Positions 9,009-18,126 are shown, numbered from the stretch's first letter. The stretch is 64,000 bases of DNA from Brevundimonas sp. LM2 (GCF_002002865.1 NZ_CP019508.1:3390501-3454500), one strand, 5' to 3'. The notes: a model not told the origin generated them from the sequence alone. Translations and numbers: made by a program.

Positions 9009-11081
9009 ATGAAAGCCACTGTTCTGGCCGCCGTGGCCTCGGCCTGTCTTCTGGCCTTTGACGGGTCCGGCACGGCCTTCGCCCAGACTGCGCGCCCGGA
9101 GCTCGCTTATCAGGTTCAGGAAGGCCGCAACCTGAACGCCTTCGTGCGCCAGGGACCCGTGGCCGCCCATCTGATCCTTCGATCGGGCGTCGACCCCCGG
9201 ATCATTGCCGCCTTTCCCGCCGGCAACAGCGGCGTAGGGCTCTGGTTCGACCGCCTGGAGGCGTCCACCCAGTGGACGCTTCTGGCCGATCCGGTGCCGA
9301 CGGAAATCGCCGATGCCGAGGGTCGCGTGCTCCACGGGATCCGCGCCGACATCGCGATCGACGCTCAGCGCCTGACGGTCCGCAAGGCAGTCCTTTCCAA
9401 CGTCCGGTTCCTGCGCGACTACGAAGCCATCGCCAAGGTCCCGGAGGGGCTGGAGCCGACGGTCACAGTCACCGGCGACAGGATCGTCTTCGCCCGCGAC
9501 CGCATCGATGGGGCGCCCGGTTACCGGCTGGATATTCGGGTGACCGAGGGCCGCATGGACGGCCAGACCCTGATTGCCGGACTTGATGGTCGCATCCGGC
9601 TGGAGATGGTGGCCCTGACCGGGGATGCGCCGTTGACGCCCCTGGTCGAGGCGGACCTCCTGAACGACAAGGCCGCCGACGACACCGAGGCGCGCCAGGC
9701 CCTGACCTTCCTGAGCTACGACGAGAAGTTCCTGGCCGGGTCCTGGCGCTTCAACACCTATTTCGGCCGCGACACCCTGATGTCCCTGCGGCTGCTGATG
9801 CCCGCACTCCAGCCGCACGCGGTCGAGGCCGGGCTGGAGTCGGTCCTGGCCCGCCTGAACGCCGACGGCGAGGTCGCCCATGAGGAGGGCCTGTCGGAAT
9901 TCGCCCTGGTGGATCGGCGCGACAAGGGCGAACCGGCGAGCGATGCGGCGATCCTCGACTACGCCATGGTCGATGACGACTTCATGCTGGCCCCGGTCGC
10001 GCGCGCCTATCTTCTGGACTCGGCCGATCCGGCCTCGGCTCAGGCTTTCCTGGCGCAGCCCCTTCGCAGGGAATCGGAGCCGGACCGATCCGAGACCGTC
10101 GGCCAGGCCCTCGTCCGCAATCTGCGCTTCGTTCTCGCCCAAGCCGCGCCCTTCGCGGCGGACCCCGTCTATTCCAACCTCATCAGCCTGAAGCCGGATC
10201 GGATGGCGGGCCAGTGGCGCGACAGCAACGAAGGCATCGGTCGGGGCCGCTATGCCTACGACGTCAATGCGGTCTTCGTGCCGGCAGCGCTTCTGACCGC
10301 GTCGGACCTTTTCTCTTCGGGGATGTTGGATCCGTATCTGACGGATGCGGATCGCCGGGCGCTGGCGCAAGCGACGGAGGCCGCCACGATCTGGCGAGAC
10401 CGGGTGCCCGGCATGTTCTTGATCACCACGCCTGCCGCAAGCGCACGGTCCGAAATCGCGGACTATGGCCGTACCCTGGGTCTTCCGGTCGACGCCGCCC
10501 TTTCCAGTCTCGGCGAGGCGGCCTTGCGTTTTCACGGCATAGCGCTCGATGCCCAGGGCCAGCCTGTGCCGATCATCAACTCCGACGAGGGGTTCGATCT
10601 TCTGTTCGCGGATCCGGGCCCTGAACAACTCGATCTGGCCGTCGAATCCATCATGCGACCATTCCCCGCCGGTCTGATGACGGACGTCGGTCTGTTGGTC
10701 GCCAACCCGGCCCAGGCCGACGCGACGGTCGAGGCGCGCTTCAGCCCGCAGGAATATCATGGGGCCGTGATCTGGTCCTGGCAGCAGGCCTTGCTCGCGG
10801 CCGGCCTCGAGCGCCAACTGGCCCGTGCCAACCTGCCCCCGCCAACCCGTGACCGACTGGTGAAGGCGCAGACGGACCTCTGGACGGTGATCCAGGCCGG
10901 GAACCAGGTCCGCAACTCCGAGCTTTGGTCCTGGACCTGGGCCGACGGCCGCTATCAGGTCGCACCCTTCGGAGCAGCGGCCGACGACGTCGACGAATCG
11001 AACGCTGCCCAGCTGTGGAGCACAGTCTATCTGGCCGTACGCCCCCCGGCCGCCTTCACGACAGTGACAGGAACCCGGTGA
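9009..11081 (+). CDS. Secreted six-hairpin glycosidase-like protein (debranching-enzyme C-domain type)
   Basis: The 690-residue protein starts with a signal peptide (MKATVLAAVASACLLAFDGS, cleavage near AFAQ). An N-terminal beta-rich part (about 25-220) is followed by an alpha/alpha-barrel-like region whose RFNTYFGRDTLMSLRLL recalls the FGRDTL box of amylo-alpha-1,6-glucosidases and related clan members. WRDSNEGIGRGRYAYDVNAV is a second glycosidase-like stretch. It probably acts on oligosaccharide in the periplasm. It follows the TBDR and probably shares its transcript; the 131-base gap contains only a hairpin. The exact GH family is not assigned. Its last 26 bases overlap the opposite-strand DUF6445-like gene. 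Confidence 0.65.
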   Translation: MKATVLAAVASACLLAFDGSGTAFAQTARPELAYQVQEGRNLNAFVRQGPVAAHLILRSGVDPRIIAAFPAGNSGVGLWFDRLEASTQWTLLADPVPTEIADAEGRVLHGIRADIAIDAQRLTVRKAVLSNVRFLRDYEAIAKVPEGLEPTVTVTGDRIVFARDRIDGAPGYRLDIRVTEGRMDGQTLIAGLDGRIRLEMVALTGDAPLTPLVEADLLNDKAADDTEARQALTFLSYDEKFLAGSWRFNTYFGRDTLMSLRLLMPALQPHAVEAGLESVLARLNADGEVAHEEGLSEFALVDRRDKGEPASDAAILDYAMVDDDFMLAPVARAYLLDSADPASAQAFLAQPLRRESEPDRSETVGQALVRNLRFVLAQAAPFAADPVYSNLISLKPDRMAGQWRDSNEGIGRGRYAYDVNAVFVPAALLTASDLFSSGMLDPYLTDADRRALAQATEAATIWRDRVPGMFLITTPAASARSEIADYGRTLGLPVDAALSSLGEAALRFHGIALDAQGQPVPIINSDEGFDLLFADPGPEQLDLAVESIMRPFPAGLMTDVGLLVANPAQADATVEARFSPQEYHGAVIWSWQQALLAAGLERQLARANLPPPTRDRLVKAQTDLWTVIQAGNQVRNSELWSWTWADGRYQVAPFGAAADDVDESNAAQLWSTVYLAVRPPAAFTTVTGTR

Positions 11082-11733
11082 TGGTCAGGCGACCTCGCAC
11101 CGGGTCGGGGGACAGGGGCGTGTCAGCGGTGATCGCGCCGCTGTGCAGCATATTGCTGCGATAGACGACCGCGCGGTTGAACCTTGCTTCAACGACGTGG
11201 ATGCATTCGAATAGATCCGTGTCGGCCGAGACATAGCCCTCTTTAGGGACCCTGCCTTCCTGCGCCTCGGCGTTGAGCGCGGCCAGATAGGCCTCGCCCC
11301 GCGCCGGATCGATCGACTCGAACCCGGTCACCCGATGGCGAAAGAAGGCCGTGCCCTCGCTTCGTCCCGGTGTCAGATAGTGGACCAGGGCGATCCGGTC
11401 GGGAGACATCGCGTCGACGTGCGGCAGGCGCTGGACGAGCGTCAGGTCGGTGGGGGACGTCGAGACGATCCCATAGACCATGTCCAATACCCGCACCGAC
11501 CCGGTCCCGCCAAAGACCTCTTTGAGCACGGGCGCGAGGATAGGGCCGTGTGCGCTCATATAGTCGGCCGGAACAACGGCCCTGACCCCGGGATAGTGGT
11601 CCGCCGCAGTCACGAAGCTGCGGTCCCGCGCCAGGTCTCGAAGCGCTTCAGGATCCTGCGAAAACCCGTCGATCACGACGATGGGTGTACCTTCCCGGCC
11701 GATCCGCCGCGCGCGAATCTCGGGTTGTTTCAT
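11056..11733 (-). CDS. DUF6445-like protein (possible Fe(II)/2-oxoglutarate oxygenase fold)
   Basis: The 225-residue protein has no signal peptide. LPHVDAMSPDRIALVHYL (H-x-D) and, near the end, a His in NMLHSGAI followed by GRLTITGFL fit the HxD...H...R order of cupin-type 2-oxoglutarate oxygenases; this is only an inference. Such genes often accompany tryptophan-halogenase-like genes beside TBDRs. Here the start overlaps the halogenase stop by four bases (ATGA), so the two are translationally coupled and probably act in one pathway. Natural substrate unknown. Confidence 0.7.
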   Translation of the reverse strand: MKQPEIRARRIGREGTPIVVIDGFSQDPEALRDLARDRSFVTAADHYPGVRAVVPADYMSAHGPILAPVLKEVFGGTGSVRVLDMVYGIVSTSPTDLTLVQRLPHVDAMSPDRIALVHYLTPGRSEGTAFFRHRVTGFESIDPARGEAYLAALNAEAQEGRVPKEGYVSADTDLFECIHVVEARFNRAVVYRSNMLHSGAITADTPLSPDPVRGRLTITGFLSLS

Positions 11734-13268
11734 CCGGCCGCCGCCAGCGCCTCGACCGGCTGTCTGGCCAGGATCTGCTGGATCACGGTGTCATGGGCGG
11801 GGAGGGTCGGCGCAGCACGCTCGATCAGCTGCGCCAGCTGCTCCAGCTGCTCCCGGTTCACTTGAGCGTCCAGTCGGTCCGCCAGGGGCGTGAAGCCCTC
11901 GGCCACAACGTCCTGACCGTTCAGCACCGCCAGCCAGCTGGCGTCGCGGAACAGATCGTCGCTCCCCAGCATCAGCCGCCCCGATCGCCGGTAGTCATCG
12001 ATCCGCGCCTGCAGGGTGTCCGGGATCGGCATGGTTCGGCAATGGTCCCACAGCGGCTCGCCGACCCGCTCGTTGGCATGATAGTGGAGGATCAGGAAGT
12101 CCTTGATATTGTCCATGTCGGCTTCGAACAGGAGGTTGAAACGCCGCGCCAGGGCGGGATCGACATGCCGGTCCGGAAACAGCGACAGCAGTTTGGCAAT
12201 GCCGCTCTGGATAAGGTGAATGCTTGTCGATTCCAGCGGCTCCAGAAAGCCTGAGGCCAAGCCGATGGCGACGACGTTCTTGGACCAAACGGTCTTGCGC
12301 CGACCCGCCTTGAACTGCAGCAGGCGCGGCTCGGCCAGGGCGGCTCCGTCCAGATGGGCCAGAAGGGTGGCGGCCGCCTCGTCATCGCTGATGTGGGCGC
12401 TCGAATAGACATAGCCATTGCCGGTTCGGTGCTGCAGCGGAATGCGCCACTGCCAGCCCGCCGTCCGCGCGGTTGAGCGGGTAAACGGTGTGGTTTCAGC
12501 CACCCGTTCGCACGGCACAGCGGCCGCCCGGTCACAGAGCAGCCAGTGCGACCAGTCTTCGAATCCCGAACCCAGTTCTGCCGCGATCAGCAGCGCGCGG
12601 AAACCCGAGCAGTCGATGAACAGCTCACCCTCCAGCCGCTCCTGCTTGTCGGTGGTCAGGGCGCTTACCCGCCCCGTCTCGCCATCGCGCTCGACGTTTG
12701 CCATTCGACCCTCGACGCGGGTCACGCCACGCCGCGTGCACAGGCTGCGCAAATATCCGGCGTAGAGGCTGGCGTCGAAATGCCAGGCATAGCCCAGCGT
12801 CGACAGGATCGAGCGCGGGTCGGACACAGGCTTGGCGAACCGATTCTGCTGGGCCAGCTGTGACGCCAGAGAAAAGTCCCGCAGCGGTCGCTCCAGTCCG
12901 TCGTTCCGCGCCTTGAGCCACCGCTGATGAAACGGCAGCCCGGAGCCCGGCACGCCATAGGTGCCGAACGGATGCAGATAGCGACTGCCGGCACGGGTCC
13001 AGTCCACGAACTCGATTCCCAGCTTGAAGCTCGCCTTGGTCACCCGGACGAAATCTTCCTCGTCCAGCCCGATCAGATCGTTGAACCAATGGATGGTCGG
13101 GATCGTCGCCTCGCCCACGCCCACGGTCCCGATGTCGTCGGACTCCAGCAGGGTGATGGACACGTCACGCGCCAGGGTCTTGGACAAGGCAGCCGCCGTC
13201 ATCCAGCCCGCCGTGCCGCCGCCGAGTATGACGATACGGCGAATACGATCGCCCATGCTGTTCGTCAT
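11730..13268 (-). CDS. Flavin-dependent tryptophan halogenase family protein
   Basis: The 512-residue protein begins with an FAD-binding GGGTAGW motif (residues 16-22). Lys82 in ASFKLGIEF matches the catalytic lysine position of PrnA-type halogenases. WQWRIPLQ corresponds to the WxWxIP motif that separates halogenases from monooxygenases. These enzymes use FADH2, O2 and halide to halogenate an aromatic substrate. Many family members encoded beside TBDRs and sugar enzymes have no shown halogenation activity, and a separate flavin reductase is not seen here. The gene is divergent from the trehalase gene and shares its operator region. An alternative start (MGDR) lies at 13256. Confidence 0.88.
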   Translation of the reverse strand: MTNSMGDRIRRIVILGGGTAGWMTAAALSKTLARDVSITLLESDDIGTVGVGEATIPTIHWFNDLIGLDEEDFVRVTKASFKLGIEFVDWTRAGSRYLHPFGTYGVPGSGLPFHQRWLKARNDGLERPLRDFSLASQLAQQNRFAKPVSDPRSILSTLGYAWHFDASLYAGYLRSLCTRRGVTRVEGRMANVERDGETGRVSALTTDKQERLEGELFIDCSGFRALLIAAELGSGFEDWSHWLLCDRAAAVPCERVAETTPFTRSTARTAGWQWRIPLQHRTGNGYVYSSAHISDDEAAATLLAHLDGAALAEPRLLQFKAGRRKTVWSKNVVAIGLASGFLEPLESTSIHLIQSGIAKLLSLFPDRHVDPALARRFNLLFEADMDNIKDFLILHYHANERVGEPLWDHCRTMPIPDTLQARIDDYRRSGRLMLGSDDLFRDASWLAVLNGQDVVAEGFTPLADRLDAQVNREQLEQLAQLIERAAPTLPAHDTVIQQILARQPVEALAAAG

Positions 13269-13321
13269 GCCTCCTCCGGGTTTGGCCAGGCGACCCTCGC
13301 CCCCTCACCCTATCAAGGCTA

Positions 13322-13340
13322 CAAACCTTTGCAAACGCTG
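13322..13340. promoter_or_regulatory. LacI-type operator candidate between halogenase and trehalase
   Basis: TTTGCAAACG at 13328-13337 is identical to the left half of the box at 5084-5093. The site lies between the divergent halogenase and trehalase genes and could control both. The right half-site is degenerate, so affinity may be lower. Confidence 0.5.
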
Positions 13341-13386
13341 ACGGGAGCGTCAATCTTCGGCCTGACCTCGCTTGGTGGAATGCTTC

Positions 13387-15006
13387 ATGCCCGTCTCAAC
13401 CCCCTTTTTCCGCCGGCTGTTCGTGGCGGGCACCGCTCTCCTATGCCTGACCGGGGCCCAAAGTCGGGTGCCGACGCCGGCCGACCTCTATGGCCCCTTG
13501 TTCGAGGCTGTCCAGACCGAGCGGGCCTTCCCGGACGGCAAGACCTTCGTGGACGCGACGCCGCTCTACCCGGTCGACGAGATCATGGCCGACTATGAGC
13601 GGGAGCGACCGACCGATCCCGGGGCTTTGCGCCGCTTCGTCGAGGTGCGTTTCATCCTGCCCACGAACGATCCCGCCAACGACGCGACGGCCATCACGCC
13701 GGGCCTTCCCATCAAGGCGCACATCGGCGAACTCTGGCCACTGCTGACGCGGCCGCCGCTATCGCCCGCAGCCGGTTCCTCGGCCCTGGCCCTGCCCGCA
13801 CCTTACGTCGTCCCCGGTGGACGGTTCCGGGAGATTTATTACTGGGACAGTTATTTCACCATGCTGGGACTGAGGGCAGACGGCCAGGATGCCCTGCTGG
13901 AGTCGATGCTCGAGAATTTCGAGGCGCTGATCGCCGATCACGGCCATATCCCCAATGGCGCGCGCACCTATTATCTCGGCCGATCTCAGCCACCCTTCTT
14001 CGGGCTGATGGTCGGCTTGTCAAAGAGAACCGACGCGTCGAGCCGGGGGCGGCAGCTTCACGCCATGCAGGCTGAACACGCCTACTGGATGTCCGGCGTG
14101 GGCTGCGTGCAGCCTACGGGGGCCTGCGATCATGTTGTGCGCATGCCGGACGGCGCTCTGCTGAACCGCTACCACGACGCGCGGGACACGCCACGAGAGG
14201 AATCCTGGGCCGAGGATTTACAGACCGCCCGCACCGCCCCCGGCAGGCCAGCCCCCGAGGTCTACCGCGACCTGCGATCGGCGGCCGAGAGCGGCTGGGA
14301 CTTCAGTTCGCGCTGGTTCGACGATCCGCAGTCCCTGGCGACCGTCCATACGACCGAGATCGTGCCGGTCGACCTCAACAGCCTGTTGTGGTCGCTGGAG
14401 CGTCAAATCGCGGCCCACTGTAGGGCTCTGGAGGACCGAGCCTGCGTCCGGGACTTCGAAGGCCTGGCGGCGGAACGGCGACGGGCCATCCATCGATACC
14501 TCTGGAGCCGTGCCGAACGCAGATTCGGCGACTGGGATCGCCGCACCGGCCGCATGACCCCCAGCATCTCGGCAGCGGGCCTCTACCCCCTGTTCGCCGG
14601 CCTGGCCACTGACGATCAGGCCCAGCAGACGGCGCGCCTGACAGAGGCCCTCTTGATCGCGCCGGGCGGACTTCGAACCACCACGCAGACCACAACCCAG
14701 CAATGGGACCGCCCGAACGGCTGGGCCCCGCTACAATGGGTGGCTGTAGAGGGGCTCGATCGTTACGGCCACCACGAACCCGCCCGCAGGATCGCAACGC
14801 GCTGGATCGCGACCGTCGACCGCGTCTACCGAGAGACAGGGAAGATGCTCGAGAAATACGACGTGGAGACCCAGCGCCCCGGCGGCGGTGGCGAGTATCC
14901 CCTCCAGGACGGGTTCGGCTGGACCAACGGTGTCACGCGCGCTCTCCTCGACCGATATCCGGACGCCATGCCGACGGGGCGACCCACGCGACCCGCCGCC
15001 GAGTGA
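13387..15006 (+). CDS. treA: Periplasmic trehalase, GH37
   Basis: The ATG at 13387 gives a 539-residue protein with a signal peptide (MPVSTPFFRRLFVAGTALLC) and a GGTGGAA-like site eight bases upstream; an earlier GTG at 13372 adds five residues. Both trehalase signatures are present: PGGRFREIYYWDSY and QWDRPNGWAPLQW. The catalytic Asp lies in ESGWDFSSRW and the catalytic Glu region near EKYDVE. It hydrolyses trehalose to two glucose in the periplasm. Length agrees with the family (about 540). The upstream LacI-type box links it to the sugar regulon. Confidence 0.93.
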   Translation: MPVSTPFFRRLFVAGTALLCLTGAQSRVPTPADLYGPLFEAVQTERAFPDGKTFVDATPLYPVDEIMADYERERPTDPGALRRFVEVRFILPTNDPANDATAITPGLPIKAHIGELWPLLTRPPLSPAAGSSALALPAPYVVPGGRFREIYYWDSYFTMLGLRADGQDALLESMLENFEALIADHGHIPNGARTYYLGRSQPPFFGLMVGLSKRTDASSRGRQLHAMQAEHAYWMSGVGCVQPTGACDHVVRMPDGALLNRYHDARDTPREESWAEDLQTARTAPGRPAPEVYRDLRSAAESGWDFSSRWFDDPQSLATVHTTEIVPVDLNSLLWSLERQIAAHCRALEDRACVRDFEGLAAERRRAIHRYLWSRAERRFGDWDRRTGRMTPSISAAGLYPLFAGLATDDQAQQTARLTEALLIAPGGLRTTTQTTTQQWDRPNGWAPLQWVAVEGLDRYGHHEPARRIATRWIATVDRVYRETGKMLEKYDVETQRPGGGGEYPLQDGFGWTNGVTRALLDRYPDAMPTGRPTRPAAE

Positions 15007-15427
15007 CCTCCGGAGCGTGGTCACGGCGAGAAGCCCTCGGCCATGTCGGCATAGGAGTGGGGGGACGAATGCCGGCCGCCACCGCCACCGCCGAGGCTGA
15101 GCGCCGAGCGCCGAGCGCCGAGCGCCGAGCGCCGAGGGCAAGATGATGGCTTTGAAGGAACGGGCGAGCTGCCTTGGGGAAATTTTTTAAGCGACAGCCC
15201 GACAGGTGTTCCAAGTGTCCGGTGCCCGCTCCATTTCGGAAGCCTGACGCCGATCGCCCTCCTCCGGTCGCAGGTTCTGATCGACGGCGCGCGCCGGGTC
15301 TTGGCACTTCGCGACGGTTTGAGGACGTAGTCGCTGGCTGAGGCAAACCCAACCAATGCAAATTCAGCAACTTGCAGAACCGTGCGGCAACTGCAAAGCT
15401 TTCCCATAAGTAGAGCGAGCGCGCGCG
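15007..15427. other. Intergenic region with short tandem repeat
   Basis: These 421 bases between the trehalase and Crp-like genes hold no convincing gene. The only structure noted is the 7-base repeat at 15099-15133. Confidence 0.5.
15099..15133. repeat. Five perfect tandem copies of GAGCGCC
   Basis: The unit GAGCGCC is repeated five times in a row, followed by a partial GAG. A seven-base unit in noncoding DNA can change copy number by slippage. It lies about 95 bases after the trehalase stop and about 295 bases before the Crp-like gene. Confidence 0.85.
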
Positions 15428-16123
15428 ATGACAAATGAACCGGCGGGAAACTGGACGTGGCAGGCGATGGAGCCCGATGATAGGGCGGCTCTCCAGTCCC
15501 ACGTCGTCCTCTGCCACCTGGCTCAAGGCGACACGCTCATGAGGGCCGGAGACGATGTGGATGTCGTGTATTTTCCGATTGCGGCTGAGCTCGGCAACAC
15601 CGTCCGCTTCTCGGACGGCAAGAGCGTTCAGGCTGCCACGGTGAGCCGCAACGGCATCACCGGCCTTGCCGCCTTTCTGGCCGAAGAGCCAATAGGGCGG
15701 GAACTCGCCGTTCAGATCGGCGGAGAGGCATGGAAACTGCCGGCGAATGTCCTGAGAGAACGTTGCCGAAAAAGTCCGCCGCTCATGAACCTGCTTTGGG
15801 TACTGACACATCAGAATCAGATCGAAGCCAGCGTCAATGCCGCATGCCACCTGCGCCATGGCCTGGGGCCGCGCCTCGCGCGCTGGCTTCTGACAACGCA
15901 GGATCGCACCGGCAAGAGCGAGCTACCCGTGCTGCAGAGCGACGTGGCCGACTGGCTCGGCGTGCGTCGCTCGTCGGTCGTGGCATCATTCAAACACCTA
16001 TCCATGCTGGGAGCGCTAAGACAGGGGCGCGGGCGGATCATCATCAGCGATCGTGCTGTGCTGAAAACTCAAGCTTGCGAATGCTACGGCAAGGTCAGCC
16101 GCCGTCTCGATCCGCACCCCTAG
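15428..16123 (+). CDS. Crp/Fnr-family transcriptional regulator
   Basis: The 231-residue protein has an N-terminal cyclic-nucleotide-binding-like beta-barrel (about 20-135, CHLAQGDTLMRAGDDVDVVYF) and a C-terminal winged helix (about 165-215, LQSDVADWLGVRRSSVVASF) of the HTH_Crp_2 type. The N-terminal cysteine cluster of Fnr is absent, so oxygen sensing through an Fe-S cluster is unlikely. Signal and targets are unknown; no operon partner is adjacent. Confidence 0.85.
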   Translation: MTNEPAGNWTWQAMEPDDRAALQSHVVLCHLAQGDTLMRAGDDVDVVYFPIAAELGNTVRFSDGKSVQAATVSRNGITGLAAFLAEEPIGRELAVQIGGEAWKLPANVLRERCRKSPPLMNLLWVLTHQNQIEASVNAACHLRHGLGPRLARWLLTTQDRTGKSELPVLQSDVADWLGVRRSSVVASFKHLSMLGALRQGRGRIIISDRAVLKTQACECYGKVSRRLDPHP

Positions 16124-16193
16124 GCTTGGGCCGGCCGAAGGATCCGGCGCGGCCTTTACGCCTATGTCGTCTTAACTCGCGAGGCACGAAAGC

Positions 16194-16382
16194 TTAGCTG
16201 GCTCGCGTGAGCCGAAAGATCTCGCGTCCTGCCCTCTCCACCTGCACCTGTGTGAACGCCTGGCTTAGGTTCAGGCGTAAGAATGCAAGGTCCTGTGCCT
16301 CTTCGTCGTCGACCGCCTCGACGGTCTCCGATTGGGCGGCCTGGCTCGACCGGGCGCGCAGTTGAAAAACATAAGACGGCAC
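16194..16382 (-). CDS. Small hypothetical protein (62 aa)
   Basis: A GTG at 16382 preceded seven bases upstream by GGGAG opens a 62-residue frame beginning MPSYVFQLRARS and rich in acidic residues in the middle (ETVEAVDDEEAQD). An extension to a GTG at 16415 lacks a ribosome-binding site. The pattern of one beta-strand, an acidic loop, a helix and a strand looks like a folded small domain, but no family is recognised. Confidence 0.5.
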   Translation of the reverse strand: MPSYVFQLRARSSQAAQSETVEAVDDEEAQDLAFLRLNLSQAFTQVQVERAGREIFRLTRAS

Positions 16383-16646
16383 GGTCCAACTCCCATCGAC
16401 GGTGCAATAATGCACGCGTTGACACTGCTAAACTCTGACATCAAATGCAATGACGACAAAGGTTCCTCTCTGATAGATAAGATAAGTCCGTCAACGTACA
16501 CTGATGTTAGGTCCGAGGAGAGGCTTGCTTAGAAACGGTGTAAGCGTACTTTTGTTTTGGGAGAGCAAGGTGCGCGAGCCCGGCGACTTGCCTGTTCGTG
16601 AGCGACCCAAGGCCTCTTTGCTGGTTTCACGAAGATGCCGATGAAT

Positions 16647-16915
16647 GCGATCATGGGGCCTCCAGGGAGGTGTTCATCCGCGAGTGCAAAAATAGAGGTC
16701 GGCTAGGGCCTCACCTATGTGATCCGGCCGCTATCGAGCGCTGCTGGCAACGCTCGTACGGGCTCAGCTAAGCGCGCAGGCCATCGGGATGCTGGTGACA
16801 TGAGCCTGCAGGCGTGGTCGGCGCGCCGCACCGTCACGGTCTGACGACCGTGTCGCGACCGGAGCGGGGGCACCCTGCGCATGACGATCGCACCTTCGAA
16901 TCCGCATGAGACGGC
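16647..16915. repeat. Dispersed repeat, copy 1 (about 270 bp, partner at 45047-45320)
   Basis: From GCGATCAT to about CATGAGACGG this stretch aligns by eye with 45047-45320. Shared blocks include CGAGTGCAAAAAT, GGCCGCTATCGAGC, TGAGCCTGCAGGC and CACCTTCGAA/GCCTTCGAAC. The copies are in the same orientation and differ by many substitutions and small indels. No conserved reading frame runs through both, so this is either a remnant of a decayed gene or element or a noncoding repeat. Confidence 0.75.
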
Positions 16916-17001
16916 GGAGCGCTTGGACCACAAAGAGAATGGCCAGAGCCAGTGTCCTCGCAGGTCAAATCGGGCGAGACCTACGCCGCACGTCACCTCG
17001 C

Positions 17002-18126
17002 TTACACTCTGACCACCAGCTTGGTGGCCGAGACGCCCCGGCGTTGCCGCTCGAGGGCCGTCGGGATGGCGGCCAGACCGGTCCCGACAATCTCGGCGCG
17101 AGGCGCGGCCGCATAGCGACCTTGGGCCAGGGCGGAGGGCAGGAAGTCCTGGAAGATCATGGGGCCGACCGCGTTGCTAACAAGGGTGCTGCCCCAGATC
17201 ATCTTCGCGACGACTTTGTTGCGTCGGGCTCGCAGGGCCAGCGAGACGCTGCCGGCGGCCATGCGAACGATCGCCGGGACGAGGCTTCGCCGATGACCGC
17301 GCCCGGCCCGAACCTGGTCAAAGGACGCCGCAGGGGTCGCCATGGCGACGAAGCGGTTGCCTTGGCTGGCTCCCAGAATGTCGATGCAGGGGGAGGCCGA
17401 CCCGGGACCGATCGCGATCGCACCGGCAGCGGTTCGGCCCCGCAGGGCCGAGACCACATCGTGGACGACGCCGGGGTCCCTGTAGTCGAACACGGCGGTG
17501 GCACCGAGCGTCCTCATGAGAGCGAAGTTATGCGGCGATGCCGTCGCTATGACGTCGTAGCCGGCGGCCACGGCCAGCTGGACCGCATTGGTTCCGACAC
17601 TGGTCGATCCCCCCCAGACCAGCAGGGTCTGGCCTCTCGCTTCGGCACGCGCGGACGGGGCATGGAGCGCCAGATAGTCACTCTGGAAAAGCGCGCTCGC
17701 GGCGGTCGCTAGACCGAGGGGCAGCACCGCGGCGTCCTCGAAGGACAGGGAGGGAGGGATGGGGGACGTCATGTGCTCCAGCAGCACCACAAAGGTCTGG
17801 AACGCCCCCTCGCCGGCTTGATTGCGGGTCTTGTCCGTCCCCGCCGCAAAGCCGACGACGCGGTCTCCGAGCTGGAACCGCGTCACATCGGCACCGATCG
17901 CCGTCACCTCTCCTGCGACGTCGATGCCGACGACGGCCGGGTAACGCAAGAAGGGGGTCATGATGTCGCCAGCGGTCTGGATGAGACGGTCGAAGGGGTT
18001 CACCGCCACGGCCCGGGCGCGGACCACGACCTGATCAGGCCCCGGATGCGGATGGGGCACGACCGCCACGCTGAAGGGCGATCGTGGCGACGTCATCACA
18101 AGGGCGGTGTTGTCGGACAAGGTCAT
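17002..18126 (-). CDS. MDR-family alcohol dehydrogenase / quinone oxidoreductase-like protein
   Basis: From the ATG at 18126 the protein is 374 residues, beginning MTLSDNTALVMTSPRSP; the frame extends to 18231 but the extra residues are not protein-like and would overlap the divergent AraC gene. It has the GroES-like N-terminal domain (VNPFDRLIQTAG, VGIDVAGEVTAIG) and a Rossmann domain with VWGGSTSVGTNAVQLA. Zinc-ligand cysteines are absent, so it belongs with the zinc-less NADPH-dependent enone/quinone reductases. It is divergent from the AraC-family gene, which probably regulates it. Confidence 0.85.
   Translation of the reverse strand: MTLSDNTALVMTSPRSPFSVAVVPHPHPGPDQVVVRARAVAVNPFDRLIQTAGDIMTPFLRYPAVVGIDVAGEVTAIGADVTRFQLGDRVVGFAAGTDKTRNQAGEGAFQTFVVLLEHMTSPIPPSLSFEDAAVLPLGLATAASALFQSDYLALHAPSARAEARGQTLLVWGGSTSVGTNAVQLAVAAGYDVIATASPHNFALMRTLGATAVFDYRDPGVVHDVVSALRGRTAAGAIAIGPGSASPCIDILGASQGNRFVAMATPAASFDQVRAGRGHRRSLVPAIVRMAAGSVSLALRARRNKVVAKMIWGSTLVSNAVGPMIFQDFLPSALAQGRYAAAPRAEIVGTGLAAIPTALERQRRGVSATKLVVRV

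Noticed and set aside
8931..10817. A 628-codon minus-strand frame opposite the six-hairpin glycosidase-like gene
   Set aside because: Low-complexity Arg/Gly/Gln-rich composition and no signal or domain, whereas the plus strand has a signal peptide and glycosidase-like motifs.
15084..15140. Tandem heptamers considered as a CRISPR-like array
   Set aside because: The units are contiguous seven-base repeats with no spacers, so this is a simple tandem repeat.
16715..16996. 93-codon minus-strand frame covering repeat copy 1
   Set aside because: The same region in repeat copy 2 is interrupted by stops and frame changes, so coding is not conserved.
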